DNA from: a virus
IMG/VR virus record: IMGVR_UViG_3300043569_000219
Coordinates: 1-25,277 of that record
Reading direction: 5' to 3' (one strand)
DNA length: 25,277 nt
Each line of letters starts with the position of its first letter. Positions within the stretch are counted from its first letter, which is position 1. The notes beneath the pieces were generated by a model. That model searched no databases and was not told the DNA's origin. It saw only the letters and a program-made list of their open reading frames with translations. Below, in pieces: positions 7,793-16,371 of this stretch. The translations under genes were made by a program, and so were the position numbers.

Positions 7793-8131
7793 TTAGAATT
7801 TTAGTGCTATGTATTTTAGGATTATGTTTTCTGTTCCTGTTGGCGGAGCAGTTTTGAAGTGTACTGTTATGTTTGTTTCGTCTGTCTCTATCCATTTGTC
7901 TCCTGAAGCGTCTTGGCTGTATTCCTGTATGAAGGCGAATGTTGGCTCTTCAGTCATTCCATGTGGTATCTGAAAGGTTGTGGTTTCTCCGTCTCCGTTG
8001 AATTTGGCTGTTCCACCTTTAATTTGAAGGGGACACCTCTTGTCAAGCTCTTCTAAAGCGTCTATTAGGCTGTTCCAATCGTCAGGAGTTAAGACTTCGA
8101 CGCCCTTGTATGTTAAGCCCCATCGGCTCAT
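7793..8131 (-). CDS. Small virion protein with phage fibre-type beta domain
   Basis: About 112 residues. The start is best placed at ATG 8131, four bases after GGTGA, although an in-frame TTG lies directly upstream. The N-terminal third is helical (TPDDWNSLIDALEELDKRC). The rest shows the pattern FNGDGETTTFQIPHGMTEEP, ITVHFKTAPPTG and a final strand ILKYIALKF. The 'GdGsTttF.IpHGl...P.....s..a......d.t.itv.f..aPptGt' pattern is widespread in tail-fibre and virion surface proteins. It is coupled to the upstream 439-residue gene, whose TGA overlaps the Shine-Dalgarno site. It is likely part of the same terminal structure as its giant neighbours. Confidence 0.6.
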   Translation of the reverse strand: MSRWGLTYKGVEVLTPDDWNSLIDALEELDKRCPLQIKGGTAKFNGDGETTTFQIPHGMTEEPTFAFIQEYSQDASGDKWIETDETNITVHFKTAPPTGTENIILKYIALKF

Positions 8132-8135
8132 CAAA

Positions 8136-9455
8136 TCACCTGTACAATGCTAGTTTGATTCTGGTTTGTTTTACTTTTTCGCCTATGGCTGTTTTGTTTT
8201 CTCTTAGTCTTGAAAGCCATGTTTGAGCTTCATCGTATAGTTTGTTTAGGGTTTCTGGGTTTAAGCCTTGCCGTTGCCAGTTGTTCAGCCACCATTCCTT
8301 GAACTTTGGTTCTTCCATCAACTCGAATGTTTTGAAGCCCCATTTGTGGCGTTTAGCTTTCCAGCTTATGGCTTGAAGCATTGCGTTTTTGTATTGTCTT
8401 GTTTTTACGGGGTTTGCTTCTTGCGGGGGTAGTTTTGCTTCAACCCATGCTTCCACTTGTCTTCTTATGGTTTGAAGGTTGTCGTATTGGCTTGTTCTTT
8501 CGCTTTTATGCACGTCTGCCATTTCCTCTGGCTTGTTGTAGTTGGCGTAGGCTGTTGCTGTTAGGGGTAGCCTGTTAATTATGTCTGTTATTCTTTTCCG
8601 CACTATGTCTATTATAGGCGGGTTCTTTTTGCCTTCTGGAAGCTTGTATATGGTTGTTTTAGGCAGTAGCAGACCGTAGCCTAATGGGGTTAGTCCAAGT
8701 ATGAATCCTATCTGCATTTGGTCTAGTGTTCTTATTTTGACGTTGTACATGTTGCCTTTTGAGTCGGCGAAGGGTATTACTGCGTAGTCTCCATCCATTG
8801 TTGACAGTCGGCTTTTGCCTAGAACTCCTAAGCCTAATATGAAGGCGTTGGCTTGCGCTGAATAGTGTAGCATCACCCTGTTGTAAACATTGTCGTCTGT
8901 GGCTCCTACGATTTCAAGCACTTGGCTTACGGATTCCATTGTTGACATCCAGCTTGAATCTGGCGTTCTCTGTAGCCTAAGCCTAATTGTTCCGCTTTTC
9001 ATGTATTCTCTTGCAACGAATGGGTCGTAGTAGCTTGCTGAGTATTGGGTTACTCCGTAGATTCCCTTCATCACAAGCGTTTCTATCATGTCTTCTTGAA
9101 ATTCCTCTTGAAAGTTTTGCCGAATGTAGTCTTCCATGTTTGCCAGTTCTGGATATATGTCTTCAAGCTTTATCTGTTCAAATTTAGCCCATATGCCTTG
9201 TAGAAGTTCATCCATGCTGGGCATTACAAATTTGAAGTCGAAGAGGAAAGGTTGAATGTCTATTGGCAGAAGATAGTATAGTAGTCCAAGTCCAAGCTGG
9301 GATAAGTCGAAAACTGAGAAGTCCATCCAGAATATTCTTGCGAAGAGAGGTTGGATGTCAAGCATCCGTATCCAGTTCATGTATAAAGCGTCTGCCGTAA
9401 GCGTCTTTTCATAGTACTTCTTTTTGATTAGGTATGCTTCGTATGCGCTTTGCAA
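8136..9455 (-). CDS. 439-residue structural-operon protein, unknown fold
   Basis: The start is a TTG (9455-9453). A stop lies two codons upstream in frame, and GGAAGAT precedes the TTG at good spacing, so the TTG start is better than the first downstream ATG (codon 26). The N-terminal third has hydrophobic and aromatic-rich segments (LSQLGLGLLYYLLPIDIQPFLFDF, shown as its two ends LSQLGLGLLYYL and PFLFDF). The centre (about 200-290) looks alpha/beta with IPFADSKGNMYNVKI and IGFILGLTPLGYGLLL. The C-terminal third is charged and helical. It lies between the 2042-residue protein and the fibre-type genes, so a virion connector or terminal-structure role is likely. I recognise no family. Confidence 0.6.
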   Translation of the reverse strand: MQSAYEAYLIKKKYYEKTLTADALYMNWIRMLDIQPLFARIFWMDFSVFDLSQLGLGLLYYLLPIDIQPFLFDFKFVMPSMDELLQGIWAKFEQIKLEDIYPELANMEDYIRQNFQEEFQEDMIETLVMKGIYGVTQYSASYYDPFVAREYMKSGTIRLRLQRTPDSSWMSTMESVSQVLEIVGATDDNVYNRVMLHYSAQANAFILGLGVLGKSRLSTMDGDYAVIPFADSKGNMYNVKIRTLDQMQIGFILGLTPLGYGLLLPKTTIYKLPEGKKNPPIIDIVRKRITDIINRLPLTATAYANYNKPEEMADVHKSERTSQYDNLQTIRRQVEAWVEAKLPPQEANPVKTRQYKNAMLQAISWKAKRHKWGFKTFELMEEPKFKEWWLNNWQRQGLNPETLNKLYDEAQTWLSRLRENKTAIGEKVKQTRIKLALYR

Positions 9456-9458
9456 CGT

Positions 9459-9566
9459 TTATCTTCCACGCTTTTCAACTGGTTTAGGCTTCACTTCCTT
9501 CGCTATGCTCTGTTCTAAGGCTTTAGCTGTCTTTAAAAGCTTTTCAATATTAGTTTCTTTAGACAT
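9459..9566 (-). CDS. 35-residue charged microgene
   Basis: The ATG at 9566 opens a 35-codon frame ending TAA at 9459-9461. The protein reads MSKETNIEKLLKTAKALEQS and ends KPKPVEKRGR: one amphipathic helix and a basic tail. GAGGCG precedes it (an earlier ATG in another frame gives only five codons). It fills the gap between the giant gene and the 439-residue gene, and GGAAGAT at its end serves as the Shine-Dalgarno site of the next gene. The function is unknown. It may be a peptide assembly factor bound to one of its neighbours. Confidence 0.5.
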   Translation of the reverse strand: MSKETNIEKLLKTAKALEQSIAKEVKPKPVEKRGR

Positions 9567-9584
9567 GTTTCATGCGCCTCTATG

Positions 9585-12500
9585 CTATTCTGGATATACT
9601 AGGGCTATCTTAAGCTTTCTCGCCCTTCTAAGTGTGGCGATTGACTTGTAAAACTGTATTTCGTAGTCGTCTAAGCCCCATTCCCTTAAGGCGTCAAGCT
9701 CTTTGGCGTAGGCTGTTGCATCTATTGTTCCAGCTACGTAGGCGTTTATAAGGTCGGTCACGTATCTTCCAACTTCATCTTTTACTGGTTTGATGCGTAT
9801 GTATTGTGTCCACATTTCCTTAAGAACTTCTTTGGTTGGCTGGTCTATTGGAAGTGCATCTATCATTTTGTACATTGTGCCGAGGGCGAATTCTCTGGCT
9901 TTGGGGCTGTATTCAGCCAGCATTGTCATTCTGTCAACGTCGCCTATAAGCTCTGTCCATGCTACTCTGTGTTTTTCAAGTCTTGTCGTTTGAAGCATGA
10001 ACTCTATTTCTTTCTGGGTGTAGCCGAGTGTTTCTCTCACTTCATCCAACACTTTTTTGAAGTTTTCCTCTGTAATCATGAATCTTACGTATAGCTGTTC
10101 AGCCCTTGAAACGTATTTTTTAACTTCGTCTATGACTGGTTTGAGGTCTATGTATTTCGCCCAGACCTTCTGCCATTCTGTGGGAATGTTTCTTGCTTTA
10201 ACCACGTCGTCGAAGAATTCTCTGGCTTCAGGTATGATTTCGCATATTGTAGCCAGCATTGAAGGTGTAGGTATGTACTCTTGCCTTGACGCTTTGAAGT
10301 CTAAAATTTGCTCTTCAAGTTGAACCGACTGGATTATGAATTCTACCTCTCTCTGTGTGAAGCCGTACTGTGGAAGTGTTTTAATGTAGTTGTCTAGGGT
10401 TTCTTTGGTTATGGCGCCATATCTAAAAGCTCTTACGTAGGTGGATAGCAGAGCTTTTGCGTCTGCTTTTATTGGTTTAACAGCTACGTATTGCATCCAC
10501 AGGTCTGCCCATTCGGCAGGCACAGCCCTCTCTTTTAATGTTTCTTTAACCAGTTCCATTGGGATGGCAACGTATTCGCTTAGGGTTGCTAGGGTTGACG
10601 GTGTTGGCAGATATTCTGCTTTGGTTGATTTTGCCTCAAGAATTTGCTCTTCTATGTTTATGCTTTCAATTATGAAGTTGATTTCCTTCTCTGTGAAGCC
10701 GTATTGTGGTAGAGTTTTGATGAAGTTTTCAAGTTTATCTTTTGTGACTACACCGTAACGGAAGCCTCTTACATATGTAGATAGTAGGGCTTTAGCGTCT
10801 GATTTGATTGGTCTGACCGCTATGTAAGTTAGCCATATTTTCTGCCATGCTTCGTCAAGTCCTCTTTCAACAAGGACTTGCTTAACAAGCTCTGTGTCTA
10901 ATGTCATGTATTCGCTTAGTGTTGCTAGAGTTGATGGTGTTGGCAGGTATTCGGCTACTGTGCTTCTTCTTGCTATGCCGTACATTAGCTCCATTACTTG
11001 TTTGATGAACTCTTCCTCGCCGTCTGTGAGTTTCCCTTTCTCCTTTACATATGTAACAAGTTTGCTGATGTCGTCTTTTTCAACGACTCCGTATGCGACA
11101 CGGTACATTACCCAGCCTAGCCATCTTTGAGTCCACATGCGTATTCTGCGTATGGTGAATACGTCTCGCCATATTTTGAGGGCTTCAACGTAGGGCTTAT
11201 AGTAGTCTTCGACAAATTTTAGTTTAAGCTGGTCTGGAAGCTTTACACCTGTAATGGCTTCATAATCTGTGGCGTAGAAATCGTTTATGCTTTCGATTAC
11301 TTGTGTAAGTTTTGACTTGTATTCGTTGTAGTCCCAGATTATGAATTCTTGATAGGCTGTGCTTATGTCCTTCTGGATTTCTCTTAGGATGTCTAGGCTT
11401 CTGTCCATTAAGGCTCTAAGCTCTAAAAGTTTCCTTTCAGGCGGTAGGTACATTACTGGAATGTTTACCCAGCCTGTTGTCCATTTCATCTGTGCTATGT
11501 CGAAGTAGGCTACTTGGAAGCTTGTTTTGATGAAGCCTGCAAGCATTGTTTCTAGTGCTTTTATGTCGTAGAATCCTTCTTTGAATAATCCCATGAAGCC
11601 TGTTCTTAGGGCTGTGCGTTCTTCTGTTAAAGCGTTCATGGCTTCGGCTACGGCTGTTATTGGAACCCAGTCTGGATGTAAGCCTGTTGCAAGTATCGTT
11701 CTTGAGAAGTTGGTTAAGTCCATTTTGACTTCTGATGCTGGAGTGTTTTCTAGGATTTTCGTTGCGAACTCTTTAACTGTTGATTGGTAGGTTACCTGTT
11801 TGGCGCTTAGAAGTTCATATATGCCCCATTTACAAATCCATCTTTGCTCTATTTTGGTCGGGACTTCTGCCAAAGTGTCTATGTATATTAGGTTGTCTGA
11901 TGGGAAGTCTTTAATCCAACTATTATGAACCACCACATTTGAAACTAGGAAGTGGTCGTTTTCTACCTGAAGGTCGTACACGGAGCCTTCATAGTCTTCA
12001 AACTCAACTTCAGATACTGGAACTAGTAGATAGTCCTCTACTCGTTTGAGGGGTAGATTGCTTTCTGAGAAGTCTATAAATTCACTTAGCCTTCTAACCA
12101 GTTTATTCCTATGGTCATGAACCATATACCGTATCATATATCCATTTGCTTTTTCTCTATAGCTGACTCCAGCAATGTAGCCTAACCTTAAAAGCAGAAG
12201 TTGTAGCTGTAATGCTAAAGTTTTAGATACAGTATATAGGTATGCTTCATTAGAGTTATTACTGATGCATCCATCTCCAACAATATACCCTTTAATGAAC
12301 GCTTTTACTATGTTTCTATCTTTGTGATGTAGTATGAAGTCAGGTATTTTCTTATTTCTCGCACCTTTCTCAAACCAATCGATAAATGCTCTTGCAAGTA
12401 TTGGAGACTTAATGTATATTTCAGCTATTCCTCTATGCCTTGAAACGACTGACTTATAGCCAAGTTTGTTGATTATTGCACACACTTTGTTTATTATTTC

Positions 12501-15500
12501 TTCGTTTTCTTCACTTTGGCTAACACTAATGTACTTATCTTGTGAGTGCCCTTCGGCTACATAGAAGCCCATAAACCATGCTACATCCTCATCTAGAGGT
12601 AGAGTAAGTCTTCTAACATCTGTGTATTTCTTCAGATATTTAGCTAGGTCAAGCTCTCTAGTGTAAACATCCCCCCTTAAAATCGGTACAAGCAGGTAAT
12701 CTCCTTCATGGTAGTGAGGGGGATGAGTTTTAGGTGCGGGCTCTATTTCATCAGCATGTTTATAGACTATTTTAACAGGAACTAGTTTGAAGTTATCTTT
12801 ACCATTTTCTATAATCCACTTCCTAGCCAACCTCATAACAGGTATGACATGTTCAGGAGTAACTTTCAGCTCTAAAATATCATGCGCCTTTATTTTTACT
12901 GCTTTTCCTCTATAGTACTTCCTGTAAGTGGCTTCAACCGTACCACCTAATAACGTGTGGTCGCCTACCTCATATGTTTCTATCGGCTTGTTATCACCAA
13001 GTATTAACTCACCTTCAGGGACACATCCTCGGAAGTAGTCATGCCATTTCATGTATGTTTTGAATGCGTTTAGCAGTTTGTCGGCTTGGAAGTTCATGTT
13101 TATGGGTGCAACTGGCATTAGTGCGCCTATTGATTTTACTTCCTTTTCCACGTCTGCCCTTTCTGCGTCTGAAAGCGTTGTCCATAGTAGTCCGCTTATG
13201 CCTCTGACTGTGAATTGCCATAGGCGTTCTGGTGGTGGATAGCGGAATCTTAGGAAGTAGTATAGTGCACCTACGTCTTTTTCCATTCCTGTGGCTAGGT
13301 ATAGCTTTTGGAAGTCTTCTATTGAGGCGAATATGTCTCTAACCATCATTGTTGCAACGTCTGAGCTTGAAGGTAGCTGGTACATTAGGGACAGGGGTAT
13401 TGCCCGTTCGGTTCCGAACCTGTCGGTTACTTTTATGTTGAATTCTTTAGCTGTTTTGAAGTATAGGTCTATTACGTAGTCTGAGTAGCCGTATAAACTC
13501 ATGAAGTATCTTGCTTTTCCAATCATCTCTTTAAACTTTTCATGGGGCAAGGTTCTCCTTGTTGCTTCCACTAGGACTTCTACTGTTGGCAGTTCAATGG
13601 GCATGGTGTTTCTGAACAGGCTGTTTATGCATCGGACTATTGGCTGTGTTATCCATATGGCTATTCCGTAGAAGAATCCTCTCATGAGTTCGTCTGGGTA
13701 CTGTCTGAACTCGCTTGCCAGATGCTTTATTACGTTGCCGAATTTTAAAGGTATCTCTACGGTTGTTTCTCCGCCAGCCCCTAGAATCTTTATGGCTACG
13801 TTGGGCAGAAGCTTCCAGTCGCTAGTCATTTCGCCAATCCAGAATAATGCTTGGCTAATCATTCTGAAGGTGAACTGTGTTGAAACAATTACGCCGAACA
13901 GCCCTAGGGCTTCAGCCATTTCACCTTGGCTTTTTCCAGCCGCTATCCTTTGAACCATGCCTGTTACATAGTCTTTAAGTCCTGTGAATACTGCTTTGAA
14001 AAGGTCTAGTATTGGCGCAATTAGGATGTCACGTATTCCGCCTATCAGTTTTCCACCGATGTCTATTAATCCTTTAAAGCTTGCTGACAGTAGCGAAACC
14101 AGACCTTGACCTAGTGCAAGTATTCCGTTCCAAAGCCATTCTCCAAACTTTGTTATTGCTGAGGTTATCCAGTTCCAGACTCCTTGAAGAGCGTTCCAAA
14201 GCCAGTTTAATCCGCCCATTATGGGCTGAACTATGTTTTTACTGAACCAGCCTACTGGGTCTGCTATTAAAGCTTTAACTCCGTCTACAATTGCGCTGAA
14301 AAAGTTGCCTATTGCTGTTAGTCCACCTTTCAGCCAGTCTGGAAGGGCTTGCCATATTACTGCACCTAGGTTTTGTATTGCGTTTACAATCCATTGTCCC
14401 GCTTGGATTATGCCGTTGATGAAGCCCATTAATGCGTTGCCTATTACTTGGAAGCCTGCGCCGACTTTGGCGGCTACGTCTTGGAATGCGCCTACTAGGA
14501 AGTTCCAGAGGTCTGTTATGCCTTTTCCTATGCCTGCTAAACCGTCCATGATTGTTTTAGCTACTGTTCCAAGCGTGTCTGATACGGCTTTTATGAAGCT
14601 TGATATAGCGTCAAGTATTGTTTTGCCTATTGCTCCAAATGCGTCTATGATTGTTTTAGCTATTCCGCTTAGTGTTGCGGAAATTGTATTAATCATGCCT
14701 GTTAAGGCGTTCATTATTGAGGATGCTATTCCGCTGAATATGTTTGAGAGAGTGGAGATTGCGTTTGTTATTGTGTTCATTATGGTGGTTGCAAATCCTG
14801 CTATTGCGTTGGAAATTGTTGATATGACTCCTGAAATAGCGTTCATTATTGATGTGGCGACTGAAGTTAATGCGTTGGAAATTGTCGCTATAGCTCCTGA
14901 AATAGCAGTTGATATTGCAGACAAAATGCCACTTATGACGTTTGATATTGTGGATATGGCTCCGCTTATAATATTGGTTAACGTTGACACGATTCCTGAA
15001 ATTGCATCTGTAATTTTCTTTGCAACTGTTCCAATAATGTCTGTTAGTGTTTTGATGGAGCCAGCTATGAAGTCGGTTATCGTCTTGCCTATGATGCTGA
15101 GGATGTCTGAAACTGTCTTTATTATTCCACTTATCGAGTCAAGAATCGACTTTCCAACGGAGCTTAAAGCGTCTGTGATGGCTTTTATCGCTCCAGTTAT
15201 GGCGTTTGAAAGCGTAGATAGAACGCTTGTTATCCCCTTTGAAATTGTGGATACTGCGTCTGAAATGAATTTTGAGATTGTTGAGGTTATGCTTTTTATC
15301 GCATCGGTGATGGCGCTTCCTATGGATGTTACAACTCCCTTTATGGCAGGAAGTACTGTCCCACTCAGGAAGTCGCTTACAGCTTTTATTGCAGGCACAA
15401 TAATGTCTTGTATGAACGTCTGTATTCCAGAGACAATCCATGAGGAGACAGAGTTAAACACGCTTATGAACCAGTCTCTTAGTTGACCAAGAGGGTCTAG

Positions 15501-15713
15501 AACGCCTGCGCTTGCTGAGGCAATTATGTCTAGGCTTATCACTTGGGTTATTTGGTCTTCTCTAACGATTTGGCATCCGCTTACACATGTAACAACGAAA
15601 AGTTCAGGGGATGGTTGGCGTAGTGTGTTGGCTAGTGCGTCTGTCAACAGTTTGCTTGCTTGTTTTAGTTCTTCTGGGCTGAAGTCTAGCAGGAGTTGTT
15701 CTTCTTCGTTCAT
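9585..15713 (-). CDS. 2042-residue giant virion protein with intein, hendecad helices and C-terminal repeats
   Basis: 2042 residues, 1674 after loss of a 368-residue intein (897-1264). In order: an acidic N-terminus (MNEEEQLLLDFSPEEL); about 85-390, some 300 residues of Ile/Ser/Ala-rich amphipathic helix with 11/22-residue periodicity (units like ISGILSAISTAISGAIATIS); a Trp/Gly-rich hydrophobic region (about 420-600, e.g. GGLNWLWNALQGVWNWITSA); a helical region around 680-880; the intein; a helical region; and at least four ~112-residue repeats ending in the C-terminus (PTPSTLATLSEY ... LPQYGF ... EEQIL). In a tailed virus this would be called a tape measure. Given the filamentous-type MCPs here, a terminal or fibre protein, or a membrane-active protein, fits better. 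GAGGCTGAT precedes the ATG, which overlaps the upstream stop by four bases. Confidence 0.75.
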   Translation of the reverse strand: MNEEEQLLLDFSPEELKQASKLLTDALANTLRQPSPELFVVTCVSGCQIVREDQITQVISLDIIASASAGVLDPLGQLRDWFISVFNSVSSWIVSGIQTFIQDIIVPAIKAVSDFLSGTVLPAIKGVVTSIGSAITDAIKSITSTISKFISDAVSTISKGITSVLSTLSNAITGAIKAITDALSSVGKSILDSISGIIKTVSDILSIIGKTITDFIAGSIKTLTDIIGTVAKKITDAISGIVSTLTNIISGAISTISNVISGILSAISTAISGAIATISNALTSVATSIMNAISGVISTISNAIAGFATTIMNTITNAISTLSNIFSGIASSIMNALTGMINTISATLSGIAKTIIDAFGAIGKTILDAISSFIKAVSDTLGTVAKTIMDGLAGIGKGITDLWNFLVGAFQDVAAKVGAGFQVIGNALMGFINGIIQAGQWIVNAIQNLGAVIWQALPDWLKGGLTAIGNFFSAIVDGVKALIADPVGWFSKNIVQPIMGGLNWLWNALQGVWNWITSAITKFGEWLWNGILALGQGLVSLLSASFKGLIDIGGKLIGGIRDILIAPILDLFKAVFTGLKDYVTGMVQRIAAGKSQGEMAEALGLFGVIVSTQFTFRMISQALFWIGEMTSDWKLLPNVAIKILGAGGETTVEIPLKFGNVIKHLASEFRQYPDELMRGFFYGIAIWITQPIVRCINSLFRNTMPIELPTVEVLVEATRRTLPHEKFKEMIGKARYFMSLYGYSDYVIDLYFKTAKEFNIKVTDRFGTERAIPLSLMYQLPSSSDVATMMVRDIFASIEDFQKLYLATGMEKDVGALYYFLRFRYPPPERLWQFTVRGISGLLWTTLSDAERADVEKEVKSIGALMPVAPINMNFQADKLLNAFKTYMKWHDYFRGCVPEGELILGDNKPIETYEVGDHTLLGGTVEATYRKYYRGKAVKIKAHDILELKVTPEHVIPVMRLARKWIIENGKDNFKLVPVKIVYKHADEIEPAPKTHPPHYHEGDYLLVPILRGDVYTRELDLAKYLKKYTDVRRLTLPLDEDVAWFMGFYVAEGHSQDKYISVSQSEENEEIINKVCAIINKLGYKSVVSRHRGIAEIYIKSPILARAFIDWFEKGARNKKIPDFILHHKDRNIVKAFIKGYIVGDGCISNNSNEAYLYTVSKTLALQLQLLLLRLGYIAGVSYREKANGYMIRYMVHDHRNKLVRRLSEFIDFSESNLPLKRVEDYLLVPVSEVEFEDYEGSVYDLQVENDHFLVSNVVVHNSWIKDFPSDNLIYIDTLAEVPTKIEQRWICKWGIYELLSAKQVTYQSTVKEFATKILENTPASEVKMDLTNFSRTILATGLHPDWVPITAVAEAMNALTEERTALRTGFMGLFKEGFYDIKALETMLAGFIKTSFQVAYFDIAQMKWTTGWVNIPVMYLPPERKLLELRALMDRSLDILREIQKDISTAYQEFIIWDYNEYKSKLTQVIESINDFYATDYEAITGVKLPDQLKLKFVEDYYKPYVEALKIWRDVFTIRRIRMWTQRWLGWVMYRVAYGVVEKDDISKLVTYVKEKGKLTDGEEEFIKQVMELMYGIARRSTVAEYLPTPSTLATLSEYMTLDTELVKQVLVERGLDEAWQKIWLTYIAVRPIKSDAKALLSTYVRGFRYGVVTKDKLENFIKTLPQYGFTEKEINFIIESINIEEQILEAKSTKAEYLPTPSTLATLSEYVAIPMELVKETLKERAVPAEWADLWMQYVAVKPIKADAKALLSTYVRAFRYGAITKETLDNYIKTLPQYGFTQREVEFIIQSVQLEEQILDFKASRQEYIPTPSMLATICEIIPEAREFFDDVVKARNIPTEWQKVWAKYIDLKPVIDEVKKYVSRAEQLYVRFMITEENFKKVLDEVRETLGYTQKEIEFMLQTTRLEKHRVAWTELIGDVDRMTMLAEYSPKAREFALGTMYKMIDALPIDQPTKEVLKEMWTQYIRIKPVKDEVGRYVTDLINAYVAGTIDATAYAKELDALREWGLDDYEIQFYKSIATLRRARKLKIALVYPE
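9600..10960 (-). repeat. Four ~112-residue repeats in the giant protein C-terminus
   Basis: The units share the order EYLPTPSTLATLSEY, a Trp and Y(I/V)AV(R/K)PIK, DAKALLSTYVRxFRYG, a T-K-E-x-L-x-x-x-I segment, LPQYGFT..E(I/V).FII and EEQIL. The first two are near identical at about 10960-10620 and 10614-10277. The third and fourth have diverged strongly (IPTPSMLATICE..., then TMLAEYSP...). The motif 'yvr.yr.G.it.e.le..l...Gyt..ei.f.i' also occurs in helical structural proteins of other viruses. Confidence 0.8.
10769..10780. repeat. Dispersed palindrome TTACATATGTAG
   Basis: Inside repeat 1 of the giant gene. The matching codons of repeat 2 read CTTACGTAGG, so the palindrome arose or was kept in only one copy. 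Confidence 0.65.
11045..11056. repeat. Dispersed palindrome TTACATATGTAA
   Basis: Perfect copy in the giant gene, 276 bp from the previous one. Confidence 0.7.
11922..13025 (-). other. Intein with LAGLIDADG (DOD) homing endonuclease in giant protein
   Basis: 368 codons in frame. Block A is CVPEGELILGDNKPIETYEV starting at Cys 897. Block B is ILELKVTPEHVIPV. The LAGLIDADG-type helices are VAWFMGFYVAEGHS and VKAFIKGYIVGDGCIS with acidic Glu and Asp. Block F is YEGSVYDLQVENDHFLVS, and block G is NVVVHN with Ser as +1 residue. All splice residues (Cys1, TxxH, His-Asn, Ser+1) are canonical, so splicing should be active. Splicing joins KWHDYFRG to SWIKDFPSD. Confidence 0.93.
14520..15460 (-). repeat. 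Hendecad (11/22-residue) helical repeat coding region
   Basis: About 300 codons encode imperfect 22-residue units (66 bp), for example ISGIVSTLTNIISGAISTIS, ISGILSAISTAISGAIATIS and LTSVATSIMNAISGVISTIS. Ser/Thr/Ala/Gly fill one face and Ile/Leu the other. This predicts very long, weakly polar amphipathic helices. Confidence 0.75.
15581..15592. repeat. Dispersed palindrome TTACACATGTAA
   Basis: Near the start of the giant gene (codons for V-T-C-V), with CA at the centre. Confidence 0.7.
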
Positions 15714-15985
15714 GTTATCAGCCTCTTAAGTTCGGTTGTTCCATATGCGTAGTCTATGAATCTGATTTTTGTAAGTTCTACTTTGAGTTTGTTGATTAGG
15801 TCTTGTTCATTTTTAACGTCTAGGGTGTAGCGTCTGCTTTTTATTCCTTTATAGTTTACTTGAACAACTACGTGGTACCATTTGTCGCCTGAAACTAGCT
15901 GGGTTTTAACTACTTCTAGGATGTCTACTTGGTAGCCGTCTATTTCAACTGAAAAAGGGGGAATCTGGATTGGGGGTGTTTCCAT
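15710..15985 (-). CDS. 91-residue protein before the giant gene
   Basis: The sequence starts METPPIQIPPFSVEIDGYQV, continues with alternating beta strands (KWYHVVVQVNYKGIKSRRYTL) and ends in an amphipathic helix (NEQDLINKLKVELTKI). This is a compact alpha/beta protein. GGATGAGG precedes the ATG. Its stop overlaps the start of the 2042-residue gene by four bases, so the two are translated together, and a chaperone, capping or baseplate role for the giant protein is plausible. I recognise no family. Confidence 0.55.
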   Translation of the reverse strand: METPPIQIPPFSVEIDGYQVDILEVVKTQLVSGDKWYHVVVQVNYKGIKSRRYTLDVKNEQDLINKLKVELTKIRFIDYAYGTTELKRLIT

Positions 15986-16001
15986 TTTATCCTCATCCTT
16001 C

Positions 16002-16286
16002 CTACTTTACATATGTAGGTTTAGTTGTTGGCGGCGCCACTTGTCTAACAAGCTTGTTGAGGTCTTTAACTACTTTGAAGAGTTCTCTGCTTTTCTGAGC
16101 TAGTGGACATTTCTGTATGTCTGGACAGTCCATTGTTGAGTATTCAAAGCTGAGTTCGTGGGTTTTAAGCAGAAGCTCCTGCATGATGGCTGTTAGTTCA
16201 TCTCTAACTTCTTCGGATATTGGCGGCGTGGTTACGGTTGGCGGTTGCATTGGTTTATAGGTGTTTTCTATTTGTTTTTCACCCAT
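16002..16286 (-). CDS. 94-residue protein with CPDIQKC motif
   Basis: The N-terminus is Pro/Thr-rich (MQPPTVTTPPISEE) and a central helix follows (DELTAIMQELLLKTHELSF). The segment DCPDIQKCPLAQKSRELFK carries two Cys five residues apart. The C-terminus is again Pro/Thr-rich, ending PTYVK. It may be a small helical protein with a redox or metal pair. GAGGCTGA precedes the ATG. It lies 16 bases before the 91-residue gene, in the virion operon. The last codons overlap one of the dispersed palindromes (16007-16018). The function is unknown. Confidence 0.55.
   Translation of the reverse strand: MGEKQIENTYKPMQPPTVTTPPISEEVRDELTAIMQELLLKTHELSFEYSTMDCPDIQKCPLAQKSRELFKVVKDLNKLVRQVAPPTTKPTYVK
16007..16018. 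repeat. Dispersed palindrome TTACATATGTAG
   Basis: Overlaps the last codons of the 94-residue gene, close to the start of the 91-residue gene at 15985. Confidence 0.65.
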
Positions 16287-16371
16287 GTTTTCAGCCTCTA
16301 GTCTAAGTTTTGTTAAGCCGCTTCATTTAAGCCTTACCCCTTACATCAACCCTTAAATCATAGCTTGCCGT

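Noticed and set aside
14233-15486. A 417-codon open frame on the plus strand
   Set aside because: It lies antisense to the hendecad repeats of the giant gene; repetitive codons keep the opposite frame open. No Shine-Dalgarno site or recognisable domain.
9585-15713. Calling the giant protein a tail tape measure of a tailed virus
   Set aside because: No head, portal, terminase or tail-tube gene is present and the capsid genes are of the filamentous type. Length and helices alone are not enough.
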